Below, piece by piece: positions 39,888 through 49,450 of a stretch of 64,000 nt of DNA. Location of the stretch: contig JARGPU010000001.1 in NCBI GenBank assembly GCA_029210325.1, positions 72,126 through 136,125 of the forward strand, written 5' to 3'. The stretch comes from Alcanivoracaceae bacterium. GTDB taxonomy: Bacteria > Pseudomonadota > Gammaproteobacteria > Pseudomonadales > Alcanivoracaceae. Each line of letters starts with the position of its first letter. Position 1 is the stretch's first letter. The translations under genes and the position numbers were made by a program. A model generated the notes under the pieces. It saw only the letters and a program-made list of their open reading frames with translations. It did no database searches and was not told the DNA's origin.

Positions 39888-40797
39888 GCTGCCGGCGTCG
39901 CTCTCCCAGCCCATTGAGGCCTTTGCCAGACATATTGGCAGCGAGCGACGTCTTTCGCCCCACACCCTGAGTAATTACCAGCGCGACCTGCAGCAAGCTG
40001 CCGCACTGTTGCAGGAGCGTGGCCTGTGCGACTGGTCAGCAGTCACCCAGCATGAAGTGCGGGCACTGGTCGCCACGTGGCATCGGCGCGGCAAAGGCGG
40101 CACTTCGATTCAGCGCATGCTGTCATCATTACGTACGTTCTATAGCTTTCTACTGCGCGAAGGCCTGGCCAGGGACAATCCCGCCGACGGCATCCGCGCA
40201 CCCAAAAGCGCCAAACGTTTGCCGAAAACCCTGGACCAGGAGCAGGTCGGTCATCTGCTTGATAGCAACGGCGAGGACGACCCACTGGCACTGCGCGATC
40301 AGGCCATGATGGAACTGATTTATTCCTCTGGCCTGCGGCTTGCCGAGCTAGTAAGTCTTGATATGGACACCATCGACTTCCGTGACGGTGAAATGCTAGT
40401 AACCGGCAAGGGCTCAAAAACCCGCTTATTACCTGTCGGCGCGCCGGCCATCACCGCTGTGCGCGAATGGATTAAACAACGCCCGTCACTGCTCAAGGAC
40501 CCGCATGAAAAGGCCCTGTTCGTGAATGCTCGCGGCAGTCGTGTTTCAACCCGCACGGTGCAGCAACGTCTGGCACGGGCAGCCAAACTGCGCGGCCTCG
40601 GCCAGCACCTGCATCCGCATATGCTGCGGCATTCATTCGCCACACACATGCTCGAAGCCAGCGGGGATCTGCGCGCGGTGCAGGAACTGCTTGGCCATGC
40701 CAATCTTTCGACCACGCAGATCTATACCCATCTGGACTTTCAGCACTTGGCCAGCGTTTATGATGGCGCCCATCCGCGGGCGCAACGCAAGAAATAA
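39880..40797 (+). CDS. xerC: Tyrosine recombinase XerC
   Basis: A 305-residue site-specific recombinase that with XerD resolves chromosome dimers at dif. The catalytic residues are R153, K177, H247, R250, H273 and the nucleophile Y282, which match E. coli XerC with a constant offset of 5-7. The N-terminal SAM-like core-binding domain covers about 10-95. The GTG at 39880 overlaps the DUF484 stop and gives the expected length; no suitable ATG lies closer. It is convergent with rlmI, 6 bases apart. Confidence 0.95.
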   Translation: MPELPASLSQPIEAFARHIGSERRLSPHTLSNYQRDLQQAAALLQERGLCDWSAVTQHEVRALVATWHRRGKGGTSIQRMLSSLRTFYSFLLREGLARDNPADGIRAPKSAKRLPKTLDQEQVGHLLDSNGEDDPLALRDQAMMELIYSSGLRLAELVSLDMDTIDFRDGEMLVTGKGSKTRLLPVGAPAITAVREWIKQRPSLLKDPHEKALFVNARGSRVSTRTVQQRLARAAKLRGLGQHLHPHMLRHSFATHMLEASGDLRAVQELLGHANLSTTQIYTHLDFQHLASVYDGAHPRAQRKK

Positions 40798-40803
40798 TTC
40801 CAC

Positions 40804-42000
40804 TCAGGGATTCATCAGCACCCGGGCAAAAATACTTTTCAGATATTCCGTCTCCGGAATCGCCGGATGAATCGGGTGATCCTCGGCCTGACCTTCAGTG
40901 GCAAACACCTGCACAAAACGATCAATATGACGACCGCTTGAGCGCACCACGTCCATAAGCTGATCGCGGGACAGATGCATGGAGCACGACGCGCTCACTA
41001 GCACACCGCCGGGCTCGACCAGTCGCATGGCCAACTCATTAATGGCGTGATAGCCGGCCAGACCATTTTTAAAATCTTTTTTGCGTTTGATAAATGCGGG
41101 AGGATCGATAACAACCACATCGAACCGCTGGCCCTGCAGGATCAGCTCTTTCATGGCCGCATTGGCCTCCATGGCCAGCGCTACTATACGATCCGACACA
41201 CCGTTAAGTTCAGCATTGCGCTGAACAAACTCCATCGCCCGCGCCGATGAATCGACGCAGGTTACCGATGAGGCACCTTGGGCAGCAGCCAACACGCCCC
41301 AGGCTCCGCAATAGGAAAACACATCCAGCACTCTGGCGCCGGCCACCAATGGCAGAATCCGGCGGCGTGCCGCACGGTGATCGTAAAACCAGCCTGTCTT
41401 CTGCCCTTCTTCCAGTGGCGCGTAATAACTCACACCATTTTCGCTGAGCAGCACTTCAGCCGGCAGCTCGCCTTTTAGTGCCTGAACCATAGAGCTTAGA
41501 CCTTCCTGCTCACGCACCGCGCTTTCGCTTTTAACGACGATATTTTTCGGCTGATAAAGACGATCCAATGCCTGCGCAATATCCTCAAGCACTGCATCCA
41601 TACCAGCGGTGCCGGATTGGATCACGAAGGTATCATTGAAACGATCAATCACCAGACCGGACAAACCATCACCATCGCCAAACACAGCGCGGTAACAGCC
41701 ACCTTCAAACAATGGCTCGCGGAGACTAACAGCTTGGGCAATCTGCTTTTCAAGAAAGGTACGATCGAGGGACTGGTTCGGATCACGGGAAAAGAGGCGC
41801 GCACAAATTAACGAATGGGGATTGGCATAGGCACGACCAAGAGGTTTGCCGCGACTATCCTCAACCACTACCTCGCCACCCGGGGTAAGGGCCTTCAGAG
41901 GCGTAGCGACTATATCCACCTCATTGGAATAAACCCATAGATGACCACTACGGATACGCCGCTCTTCGCCTCGCTTGAGCCTCAACACTGGAACTGACAT
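40804..42000 (-). CDS. rlmI: 23S rRNA m5C methyltransferase (RlmI type)
   Basis: A 398-residue class I SAM-dependent methyltransferase. An N-terminal PUA domain (about 1-75, LRLKRGEERRIRSGHLWVYSNE) precedes the Rossmann methyltransferase core with VLDVFSYCGAWGVLAA (SAM loop), the VVIDPPAF motif and a catalytic Cys in VSASCSMH. E. coli RlmI, which modifies C1962 of 23S rRNA, has 396 residues and the same layout. The ATG at 42000 is preferred over an in-frame GTG three codons earlier. Confidence 0.88.
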   Translation of the reverse strand: MSVPVLRLKRGEERRIRSGHLWVYSNEVDIVATPLKALTPGGEVVVEDSRGKPLGRAYANPHSLICARLFSRDPNQSLDRTFLEKQIAQAVSLREPLFEGGCYRAVFGDGDGLSGLVIDRFNDTFVIQSGTAGMDAVLEDIAQALDRLYQPKNIVVKSESAVREQEGLSSMVQALKGELPAEVLLSENGVSYYAPLEEGQKTGWFYDHRAARRRILPLVAGARVLDVFSYCGAWGVLAAAQGASSVTCVDSSARAMEFVQRNAELNGVSDRIVALAMEANAAMKELILQGQRFDVVVIDPPAFIKRKKDFKNGLAGYHAINELAMRLVEPGGVLVSASCSMHLSRDQLMDVVRSSGRHIDRFVQVFATEGQAEDHPIHPAIPETEYLKSIFARVLMNP

Positions 42001-42039
42001 CAAATTCACCCGTAGCAGCGGCTTGAGCCGCTGGTGTAA

Positions 42040-43509
42040 TTACGCCGGTTTCCAGACCAGATTCAGCTCACGAGCTGCACGCACATCATCAAGGCGGCGT
42101 ACTGGCTGACTATAAGGCGCGCCTTTTACCAGCTCCGGATTTTCCCGAGCCTCTTCAAGAATCTTCGCCATGGCGTCAATAAACTCGTCGAGTGCTTCCT
42201 TGGTTTCTGTCTCCGTGGGCTCAATCAACAGACACTCCGGCACCAGCAACGGGAAGTAGGTGGTCGGCGCATGCTGGTTATAATCCAGCAGTCGCTTGGC
42301 CACATCCATCGCCGAGACATCAAATGCCTTGGACTCTTTTGCCAGGGTGATGATGAACTCGTGGCTGGCACGACGCTCTGGATAAGCGGCGGTATAACCC
42401 ACCTGCTGCAGACGCTTGAGCATGTAGTTAGCGGCCAACGACGAGTACTCACCAACCCGCAACATCCCCTCACGACCAAGTGCGCGGGCGTAGTAGTAGG
42501 CTCGCAGCAATACACCGGCGTTACCCATAAATGCGGAGAGGTGGCCGATAGTTTGTGGCAAATCTGCGTCGCTGAGCCAGCGATAGCTATCACCATCCTG
42601 ACCGACAATCGGCGTCGGCAAAAATGGCTTCAGGCGCTCTGATACGCCCACTGGACCGGCACCAGGACCACCACCGCCGTGCGGGGTTGCGAAGGTCTTG
42701 TGCAGATTCATGTGAATCACATCAAAGCCCATGTCACCTGGGCGCACCTTACCAAGAATGGCGTTCAGGTTGGCGCCGTCGTAATACAGCAGGCCGCCAG
42801 ATTCATGTACGGCCTTGGCAATTGCTTCAATCTGCCGCTCGAACACACCACAGGTTGAAGGGTTAGTCATCATCAAGCCCGCGGTCTGCGGACCACAAGC
42901 AGCCTTGAGTGCTTCAAGATCGACGTCGCCGTTGTTGTTTACCGGCACTTCACGGACCTTGTAACCACACATCACTGCGGTGGCAGGGTTGGTACCGTGG
43001 GCCGCCTCCGGCACCAGAATTTCTGTGCGCGCATGGTCGTTACGGGCTTCATGGTAAGCACGAATCATGGCGACACCGGCGAACTCGCCCTGAGCGCCAG
43101 CCATCGGCGTCAGCGATACGCCCTTCATGCCGGTCACTTCTTTGAGAAATTCCTGCAGCTCGAACAGACAAGCCAGATAGCCCTGGCTGTGACTTTCCGG
43201 CGCCAGCGGATGGCGCTTGAGAAATCCTGGCAGCATGGCAGCGCGGTTGGCGCCGCGAGGATTATATTTCATGGTGCAAGAACCGAGCGGATAGAACTGC
43301 TTGTCGATGGCAAAGTTCTTACTCGACAGGTTGGTGTAATGACGCACCACCTGCAGCTCGGACACTTCCGGCAGCATCGGCTTGCTCTGTCGGCGCAGGC
43401 CCGCTGGCAGATCACTCAGCTTGTCATCGGCCACAGGCTTGGGCGCCTGAGAGAAGGCACGACGACCGGCCTTGGACACATCAAAAATCAACTGGGCTTC
43501 ACGGTTCAT
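42040..43509 (-). CDS. gcvPB: Glycine dehydrogenase (decarboxylating) subunit 2
   Basis: A 489-residue C-terminal half of the glycine cleavage P-protein. It decarboxylates glycine and loads the aminomethyl group on GcvH. The PLP lysine is K271 in [16 protein letters not shown], and [13 protein letters not shown] and the [11 protein letters not shown] segment are typical. In most gammaproteobacteria this is fused to subunit 1 in one chain of about 960 residues; here it is a separate gene whose ATG overlaps the gcvPA stop (4 bases). Confidence 0.95.
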   Translation of the reverse strand: MNREAQLIFDVSKAGRRAFSQAPKPVADDKLSDLPAGLRRQSKPMLPEVSELQVVRHYTNLSSKNFAIDKQFYPLGSCTMKYNPRGANRAAMLPGFLKRHPLAPESHSQGYLACLFELQEFLKEVTGMKGVSLTPMAGAQGEFAGVAMIRAYHEARNDHARTEILVPEAAHGTNPATAVMCGYKVREVPVNNNGDVDLEALKAACGPQTAGLMMTNPSTCGVFERQIEAIAKAVHESGGLLYYDGANLNAILGKVRPGDMGFDVIHMNLHKTFATPHGGGGPGAGPVGVSERLKPFLPTPIVGQDGDSYRWLSDADLPQTIGHLSAFMGNAGVLLRAYYYARALGREGMLRVGEYSSLAANYMLKRLQQVGYTAAYPERRASHEFIITLAKESKAFDVSAMDVAKRLLDYNQHAPTTYFPLLVPECLLIEPTETETKEALDEFIDAMAKILEEARENPELVKGAPYSQPVRRLDDVRAARELNLVWKPA

Positions 43510-44861
43510 GCCAACACCTCCGCCAGCGCGGCTGCATACTGTTCTATTTCATCCAGAGTGCGCACTTCGGTGGCACAGATCAGCATCGCATTATCGAAGC
43601 CATAAGCCGGTGCCAGCGAATAACCGCCAAGAATATTCTTTGCCGCCAGTGCTTTCAGCGTCAGGTTGGCGGACTGGGGCAGCTCAATCACCACCTCATG
43701 AAAAGTCGAGCTAGCAAAGCGACGCGTTACCCCGTTGATCGAGCAAAGCTTTTCGGCCAGCAAATTTGTATTGGCATGGCAGTGACCGGCAACGCTAGCC
43801 AGGCCATCGGCACCGAGCAGCGACATGTAGATGGTCGCCGCTGTCATCGCCAGCCCCTGATTGGTACAGATGTTCGAGGTCGCCTTGGACCGGCGAATAT
43901 GCTGCTCACGGGCCTGCAAGGTCAGGGCAAAACCGGGCTTGCCATCCATGTCCACGGTGCGACCAATAATTCGGCCTGGCATCTGCCGCACATGCTGCTG
44001 CTTACAACACATAAAACCAAAGTACGGGCCGCCGGAAGAAAGCGGCACACCAAGCGGCTGGCCTTCACCAACGACAATATCAACGCCATTTTCACCCCAC
44101 TCGCCCGGCGGCTTGAGCAGCGCCAGCGAGGTTGGATTAACTACTGCAATCACCAACATATTGTTGGCATGGGCCCAGTCAGTCAGTGCGTCAACATCTT
44201 CCAGACAGCCAAAGAAGTTGGGCTGAGCGATAACCAGCGCCGCATAATCTTCACCAGCGTACTGCGCCAACGCATCCACGGAAGTCACGCCACGCTCGTT
44301 GCAGAACGGCACCTCCTCAATGGTCACACCCTGATTGGTGACAATGTCGCGAGTTGCTCGACGGTATAGCGGATGCACGGCGGTGGGCATTAGCACTCGA
44401 TTGGTCTTCGACTTACGGTTGGCGCGCAATGCCATAAGCACCGCCTCCGCCAGACCAGAGGCACCGTCGTACACCGAGGCATTACTTACATCCATGCCGG
44501 TCAGATGGGCAATCATCGACTGGTATTCGTAAATGGTCTGCAGCGTCCCTTGACTCGCTTCAGCCTGATACGGCGTATAGGCCGTGTAGTACTCACCGCG
44601 CGTGGCAACTTCCCACACCGCCGCAGGGATATGATGCTCGTAGGCACCAGCACCGATAAAACAGACCGCGCCCTCATCCTGTCTGGCTCGCGCAGACATC
44701 AATGCGGTCACTTCCATTTCCGTCAGACCATCCGGAAGCTTCTCCAGCGCTCCAGCTTTCAGGTGGGCGGGAATTTCGTCGAACAGGTCTTCAATACGCG
44801 CAACGCCAATGGCGTCGAGCATGACCTGCACATCATCCGGGGTATGGGGGATATAAGGCAT
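43506..44861 (-). CDS. gcvPA: Glycine dehydrogenase (decarboxylating) subunit 1
   Basis: A 451-residue N-terminal half of the P-protein. It begins [19 protein letters not shown] and contains [28 protein letters not shown] and the [15 protein letters not shown] block found in split GcvPA proteins. It is related in fold to subunit 2 but lacks the PLP lysine, and forms a heterotetramer with it. It is coupled to gcvPB by an ATGA overlap. A 9-bp hairpin lies in the 65-base gap before gcvH. Confidence 0.95.
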   Translation of the reverse strand: MPYIPHTPDDVQVMLDAIGVARIEDLFDEIPAHLKAGALEKLPDGLTEMEVTALMSARARQDEGAVCFIGAGAYEHHIPAAVWEVATRGEYYTAYTPYQAEASQGTLQTIYEYQSMIAHLTGMDVSNASVYDGASGLAEAVLMALRANRKSKTNRVLMPTAVHPLYRRATRDIVTNQGVTIEEVPFCNERGVTSVDALAQYAGEDYAALVIAQPNFFGCLEDVDALTDWAHANNMLVIAVVNPTSLALLKPPGEWGENGVDIVVGEGQPLGVPLSSGGPYFGFMCCKQQHVRQMPGRIIGRTVDMDGKPGFALTLQAREQHIRRSKATSNICTNQGLAMTAATIYMSLLGADGLASVAGHCHANTNLLAEKLCSINGVTRRFASSTFHEVVIELPQSANLTLKALAAKNILGGYSLAPAYGFDNAMLICATEVRTLDEIEQYAAALAEVLA

Positions 44862-44891
44862 GGGTAATCCGTGTGGATAACATGATGAAAG

Positions 44892-44913
44892 CCTCCCCGC
44901 GAAAGCGGGGAGG
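44892..44913 (-). repeat. Stem-loop in the gcvH-gcvPA gap
   Basis: Arms CCTCCCCGC and GCGGGGAGG form a perfect 9-bp stem over a four-base loop. On the coding strand the following sequence has only a short T run, so complete termination is unlikely. It may adjust the ratio of gcvTH to gcvP transcripts or protect RNA ends. Confidence 0.65.
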
Positions 44914-44926
44914 GCAACCTGTCAGA

Positions 44927-45319
44927 TCAGGCGTCTTCTTCGAGCTGCGCGGCGTAGTCTTCTGCGCCGAGCAAGTCCTCTAGTTCGGCCTTGTCGCTCA
45001 GTTTGATCTGGTATAGCCAGCCGTCACCGTAGCAGTCCTGATTGACCAGCTCTGGGCTATCACTCAGCGCTTCGTTAACGGCAATGATCTCACCGGATAC
45101 CGGCGCATAGATATCGGATGCGGCTTTAACAGATTCCACTACGCCGGTTTCATCGCTGGACGCAACAACCGCCCCAACATCAGGCAGCTCAACATAAACC
45201 AGATCGCCCATGGCTTCCTGGGCGTGCTCGCTGATACCGACGTAAGCGGTGCCGTCATCTTCCAGGCGAATCCATTCGTGGCTTTTGGCGTAACGCAGCT
45301 CGGCGGGGATGTTGCTCAT
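44927..45319 (-). CDS. gcvH: Glycine cleavage system H protein
   Basis: A 130-residue lipoyl carrier protein that shuttles the aminomethyl intermediate between the P, T and L proteins. The lipoylated lysine is K65 in [18 protein letters not shown]. The N-terminal [13 protein letters not shown] is the family start. AGGA precedes the ATG at 45319; the longer open frame upstream runs through the gcvT-gcvH gap and is not used. Confidence 0.97.
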   Translation of the reverse strand: MSNIPAELRYAKSHEWIRLEDDGTAYVGISEHAQEAMGDLVYVELPDVGAVVASSDETGVVESVKAASDIYAPVSGEIIAVNEALSDSPELVNQDCYGDGWLYQIKLSDKAELEDLLGAEDYAAQLEEDA

Positions 45320-45382
45320 TGTTCTGTCCTTTAGTTGCGGTTTTGGTGCGTTCTTTAGAAATTTTGCGCGGCGTGGCCGCAA

Positions 45383-46453
45383 TTACAGAATTTTGAAAAC
45401 CTGTTTTCCGTTTCTAACAAATGGTGGCCGAACGATTTTTACCGGCAACCGCTTATTGCGGATTTCAACTTCAGCATCCCCGCGGCTGCCCGCCGGAAGT
45501 CGAGCCAAAGCAACAGAAAGACCCAAGGTCGGCGAGAAAGTACCGCTGGTGATCTCACCTTCACCATTGGCTGTAAAAACTTTTTGGTGAGCACGCAGCA
45601 CGCCTTTTTCTTCCATCACCAAACCAACCAGAACCTGATGCCCTTTAATTTGCTGGGCTTCTAACGCAGCGCGACCAATAAAATCCCGATCGTTAAACAC
45701 CAGCGTCCAGCCCATACCGGCCTCCAGCGGAGTAATAGACTCATCCATGTCATTACCGTACAGGTTCATACCGGCTTCAAGGCGCAGGGTATCGCGGGCA
45801 CCAAGCCCACATACCGCAACACCCGCAGCACTCAATTTTTCCCAGAGCGCCACTGCTTGATCGCCAGGCAGAATAATTTCAGCGCCATCTTCACCGGTAT
45901 AGCCGGTGCGCGCTAACAACCAGTCGCCGCTTTCAACGAAGTAAAAAGGCTTCAGAGCCAACAGAGCATCAGCGTCTGGCAGAAAAGGCTTGGCAAGCTG
46001 CAGAGCTGTCGGCCCCTGAATGGCAATCATCGCCAAAGCGGGCTGCTCGGCAATAGCCACATCAAAACCTGCAGCCTGCTTTTCCATCCAGGCCAGATCT
46101 TTTTCACGAGTGCCGCAATTCACCACCAGGCGATAATCATGTTCGCGCCGGTAGACAATCAGATCGTCAACCACGCCACCTTGCGGGTTGAGCATGCCGG
46201 AGTACAGCGCCCGTCCCTGTTCGATTCGATCCACATCATTAGCTAGCAGATGACGCAGATATTCACGGGCACCGGCGCCAGCCACATCTACTACGGTCAT
46301 GTGCGATACATCAAACATACCTGCACAACGACGCACCTGATGGTGCTCCTCAATCTGCGAACCATAATTGATCGGCATGTCCCAGCCGCCGAAATCGACC
46401 ATCTTGCCGCCTGCGGCCAAGTGAGCGTCATAAAGAGGAGTGCGGTGACCCAT
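45383..46453 (-). CDS. gcvT: Aminomethyltransferase (glycine cleavage T protein)
   Basis: A 356-residue tetrahydrofolate-dependent enzyme that releases ammonia and makes 5,10-methylene-THF. [31 protein letters not shown] (two blocks), the [13 protein letters not shown] strand with the catalytic Asp, and [12 protein letters not shown] are diagnostic. The ATG at 46453 matches family N-termini; an ATG four codons earlier (46465) is also possible. First gene of gcvT-gcvH-gcvPA-gcvPB, with a reasonable sigma-70 promoter and two small palindromes just upstream. Confidence 0.95.
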   Translation of the reverse strand: MGHRTPLYDAHLAAGGKMVDFGGWDMPINYGSQIEEHHQVRRCAGMFDVSHMTVVDVAGAGAREYLRHLLANDVDRIEQGRALYSGMLNPQGGVVDDLIVYRREHDYRLVVNCGTREKDLAWMEKQAAGFDVAIAEQPALAMIAIQGPTALQLAKPFLPDADALLALKPFYFVESGDWLLARTGYTGEDGAEIILPGDQAVALWEKLSAAGVAVCGLGARDTLRLEAGMNLYGNDMDESITPLEAGMGWTLVFNDRDFIGRAALEAQQIKGHQVLVGLVMEEKGVLRAHQKVFTANGEGEITSGTFSPTLGLSVALARLPAGSRGDAEVEIRNKRLPVKIVRPPFVRNGKQVFKIL

Positions 46454-46488
46454 GGAAGCCTGCATACCGGTAGCTTGATGAGGCAGGC

Positions 46489-46530
46489 ATTCTACAACGA
46501 ATGCCGGCCCCGGTCATGGCAGCCATGACC
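46489..46530 (-). promoter_or_regulatory. Candidate gcvT promoter with overlapping palindrome
   Basis: On the minus strand, ATGACC (46517-46512, 4/6 match to the -35) and TAGAAT (46494-46489, 5/6 match to the -10) are spaced by 17 bases. A perfect palindrome GGTCATGG-CAG-CCATGACC (46512-46530) covers the -35, and GGCATTC-TACAAC-GAATGCC (46486-46505) covers the -10. These could be operators. No glycine riboswitch fold was recognised in the leader. Confidence 0.55.
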
Positions 46531-46602
46531 ATTGGGTCATCATGTGCCTGTGGAACCAAGGTGAGGTGTCCGGCGCAAAGTCGACCAACCGCCCTATTCG
46601 CC

Positions 46603-48216
46603 TCAGCGCGTCCGCTTCATCAAAAGGTACACCGGCAACAACCCAACTATAACCAGGGTCAGGGCAGGCAGTGCCGCCCGGGACCACTCACCTTCTGAGG
46701 TCATCTCAAAGACCCTCACCGCCAGAGTGTCCCAGCCGAACGGCCTCAGCAATAAGGTTGCCGGCATTTCTTTCATTACATCAATTAACACCAGCAGCAA
46801 TGCCGACAACACCCCTGGCGTGAGCAATGGCAGCCAAACTCGGCGCACCGTTTCCGATGGTGTCGCCCCCAGGGTTCGCGCCGCCTCCAGCAGCCGTGGG
46901 CGAATACGCTCAAAGGCCGCCTCAATAGGGCCATAGGCCACAGCCAGAAAGCGCACCGCATACGCCAGCACTAACGCAAACAGGCCGCCGATCAGCACCG
47001 CCCCACTATCAAACCTGGTATCAAGCCAGCGATCAATTGCTGCAAAGCTGAGCATAATGCCAACCGCCAGCACCGAGCCCGGCATGGCATAGCCCACAGT
47101 CGCACCACGCACTGCTGCACTGGTAAGCCAATGATTGCGGGTACGTTTTACATAGCCAAGGAACACCGCAACCAATACGGTAACCAACGCGGCGCCAGCG
47201 CCCAGCGTAAGCGTATGCCCGACCAGCCCCCAATAGCGGGAATCAAAGTCTCGGGCCCCGGTATTAACCACCCAGTAAAGCAATCGCGATACCGGAATGG
47301 CAAAGGCCAGCAGAAACACAGCTGCTGCATAGAGAGACAGCAACCACTGCTTTGATCGTCTGAGGCTAGCTCGCTTCAGGCGTCTTGCAGCTTGTTGCTC
47401 ATAGCGCGCTCGACCGCGGCCAGCGCGCTCGACTAGCAGGCTCACCAAAACAAAAAGCAGGAGCAGCGATGCCAACTGGGCCGCCGCATTCAGGTTATAG
47501 AAGCCGTACCAGCTTTTATAAATGGCAGTGGTAAAGGTATCGAAATTGAACACCGATACCGCACCGAAATCGGCCAGCGTCTCCATCAACGCCAGCGCCA
47601 GTCCGGCCGCAATGGCAGGGCGTGCCATGGGTAGCGCGACGCGCCAGAATGCCGCCAGTGGCGACAGGCCCAAAATCCGCGCCTGCTCCATCAAGGTCCG
47701 TCCCTGAGCAAGAAACGCAACCCGCGCCAGCATGTAAACGTAGGGATAGAACACCAGCGACAAGGTGAGGATAACCATAACCGGCTGACGCGCACTGACG
47801 CCGTCGAAGAATGGCAGCCAACCACGCAGCGCGGATTGCACTGGCCCTGCATAATCGAGCAGATCAAGCGCGACGAAGGCCAGCACATAGGCCGGAACCG
47901 CCAGCGGCAGCAGCAGGGCCCAATCAAAAAACCGGCGACCGGGGAATTCCAGCGTTGCAGTGATCCACGCCAAGCTGACGCCAAGCACCAGCACTCCTGC
48001 ACCGACCCCAAGAACCAATAAAAGGGTATTGCCAAGCAAACTGACCAGCACCGTGTCGGCGAGATGACGCCATACTTCAGATTCATCACCTAACCAGGAC
48101 AGTCCAAGCACAGCCACCGGGAACAGCACTGCCACGGCAAGCAACAGCGCCACCAAGGTAAGCGGGTCAAGCCGGGGGATGACCCGGCGCGGCAACGATA
48201 ACGTTAAAGCGGACAA
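46603..48216 (-). CDS. Ferric iron ABC transporter permease (FbpB/SfuB type)
   Basis: A 537-residue inner-membrane permease with about twelve helices in two homologous halves, the duplicated layout of FbpB/SfuB/HitB. Each half has an EAA-like loop: LMEQARILGLSPLAAFWRV (about 174-192) and LLEAARTLGATPSETVRRV (about 438-456). It pairs with the binding lipoprotein encoded upstream. No ATPase gene accompanies them in the window; gcvT follows instead. The same permease/binding-protein pair beside gcvT is known in Pseudomonas. Confidence 0.9.
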   Translation of the reverse strand: MSALTLSLPRRVIPRLDPLTLVALLLAVAVLFPVAVLGLSWLGDESEVWRHLADTVLVSLLGNTLLLVLGVGAGVLVLGVSLAWITATLEFPGRRFFDWALLLPLAVPAYVLAFVALDLLDYAGPVQSALRGWLPFFDGVSARQPVMVILTLSLVFYPYVYMLARVAFLAQGRTLMEQARILGLSPLAAFWRVALPMARPAIAAGLALALMETLADFGAVSVFNFDTFTTAIYKSWYGFYNLNAAAQLASLLLLFVLVSLLVERAGRGRARYEQQAARRLKRASLRRSKQWLLSLYAAAVFLLAFAIPVSRLLYWVVNTGARDFDSRYWGLVGHTLTLGAGAALVTVLVAVFLGYVKRTRNHWLTSAAVRGATVGYAMPGSVLAVGIMLSFAAIDRWLDTRFDSGAVLIGGLFALVLAYAVRFLAVAYGPIEAAFERIRPRLLEAARTLGATPSETVRRVWLPLLTPGVLSALLLVLIDVMKEMPATLLLRPFGWDTLAVRVFEMTSEGEWSRAALPALTLVIVGLLPVYLLMKRTR

Positions 48217-48237
48217 CCCTTACCCCACAAACGGCAA

Positions 48238-48255
48238 CACCCGCCGAAGCGGGTG
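48238..48255 (-). repeat. UUCG-capped hairpin between binding protein and permease genes
   Basis: On the transcribed strand this reads CACCCGC-TTCG-GCGGGTG, a perfect 7-bp stem closed by an exceptionally stable C(UUCG)G tetraloop. It has no U-tract. Located just after the binding-protein stop, it could stabilise the upstream mRNA and give more binding protein than permease. Confidence 0.7.
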
Positions 48256-48274
48256 GCTCGGCAAACTGTGTTGA

Positions 48275-49285
48275 TTAGCGATAACCGGCACGATCCATCA
48301 GCTTGACCGCCTGCACTTGGCGGCTGCCAGCAACCGATACGTTCAGGTCATCGGCTTGAAACTCTCCCCAGCCGGTTACCACGCCAGTCGGGGGCACCGC
48401 CGGATTCACCGGATACTCAAGATTCTGTTCTGCTAGCACACGCTGTGGCAGCTCCTTAGACATCCACTCCATCAGTCGGATGGCTTCTTCCGGGTGTGGT
48501 GCATGCTTGGTCAGACCAATGCCCGAAATATTGATATGCACACCACTGGTGCCCTGGTTGGCCCAGAACAGCGCTAGTGGCAGGTCGGGTTTATCAGTAA
48601 TCAGCCTGCCCAAATAGTAGGTATTAACGATACCGACATCACACTGCCCCGCAGCAATAGCTTCCATCAACGCGGTATCGTTGGAAAATACATCGGTAGC
48701 CAGATTGGCAACCCAGCCCCGAACAATTTGCTCTGCCTGTTCCTCTCCATGGCGCTCAATCAGAGTGGCCACCAGCGACTGGTTATACACCTTCTTGGAC
48801 GTGCGCAGGCACAGGCGCCCCTTCCACTGTGGCTCGGCCAACGCCTCGTAAGTGCTCAGCTCTTCCGGCTCCACCCGCTGGGTGTTGTAAACCAGAGTGC
48901 GCGCACGCACGGTCTGACCAAACCAGCGATTTTCGCTATCGCGCAGGTTGGCAGGAACATTGGCGCTCAGCACCTCTGACGATACCGGCTGGAACAGGCC
49001 CTGATCGGCAGCCTGCCAAAGGTTGCCAGCGTCTACAGTAATCAGCAGGTCCGCTGGGCTATTGCTGCCTTCTGCGGCAAGGCGGGTAATCAGTGCGCCG
49101 TCATCATCGGTGGTATAGCGCACCTTTACCCCGGTTTCCTTGGTGTACAGGTCGAACACCGGGCGTATCAGATGGTCCTTGCGGGAGGTATAGACCACCA
49201 CCTCCGGCTCCTTAGGGGGCTCCGAACAGGCCACCAGCCAACCAGCCAGCAGGGAAACAGCGAGAGATCGGATGACGATGCGCAT
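48275..49285 (-). CDS. Ferric iron-binding ABC lipoprotein (FbpA/FutA type)
   Basis: A 336-residue class of periplasmic iron-binding protein, here with a lipoprotein signal ending LVAC ([20 protein letters not shown]). [19 protein letters not shown] is the family's first strand. The adjacent tyrosines in [10 protein letters not shown] are the expected Fe(III) ligands, corresponding to the Tyr pair of FbpA. The ATG at 49285 has GGAG 8 bases upstream; a longer in-frame start at 49327 would overlap the Fur box. Expression should rise under iron limitation. Confidence 0.92.
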   Translation of the reverse strand: MRIVIRSLAVSLLAGWLVACSEPPKEPEVVVYTSRKDHLIRPVFDLYTKETGVKVRYTTDDDGALITRLAAEGSNSPADLLITVDAGNLWQAADQGLFQPVSSEVLSANVPANLRDSENRWFGQTVRARTLVYNTQRVEPEELSTYEALAEPQWKGRLCLRTSKKVYNQSLVATLIERHGEEQAEQIVRGWVANLATDVFSNDTALMEAIAAGQCDVGIVNTYYLGRLITDKPDLPLALFWANQGTSGVHINISGIGLTKHAPHPEEAIRLMEWMSKELPQRVLAEQNLEYPVNPAVPPTGVVTGWGEFQADDLNVSVAGSRQVQAVKLMDRAGYR

Positions 49286-49312
49286 TGCAGTACTCCGGAT
49301 GACAACAGTAAT

Positions 49313-49331
49313 AATAATGGTTCTCATTATC
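49313..49331 (-). promoter_or_regulatory. Fur box upstream of the iron-binding lipoprotein gene
   Basis: AATAATGGTTCTCATTATC matches the 19-bp Fur consensus GATAATGATAATCATTATC at 15 positions and is 28 bases before the start codon, where it would cover the promoter. Fur regulation of this iron-uptake gene pair is strongly suggested. Confidence 0.85.
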
Positions 49332-49404
49332 TATATCTATGGCGGGATTTCAAGCACTGGTATCGTCGTCTAAAACTGGCGTAACGACGCTGACCAGCAT
49401 CAAC

Positions 49405-49435
49405 AAAAAAGGCGGCCAAGTGGCCGCCCTTTTTT
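49405..49435. terminator. Bidirectional rho-independent terminator
   Basis: A perfect 8-bp stem (GGCGGCCA / TGGCCGCC) over a two-base loop, or fewer pairs with a larger loop, is flanked by six A and six T. It lies 16 bases after the DUF4397 stop on the minus strand and insulates it from the Fur-controlled region. Confidence 0.9.
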
Positions 49436-49450
49436 GATCCTGAGCATGAC

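Noticed and set aside
39880-40797. A mobile-element integrase
   Set aside because: Although it is a tyrosine recombinase, its length, residue spacing and dapF-DUF484 neighbours identify it as chromosomal XerC.
46454-46602. A glycine riboswitch upstream of gcvT
   Set aside because: The 149-base leader is too short for the usual tandem aptamer and mostly lies upstream of the predicted transcription start; no aptamer core was recognised.
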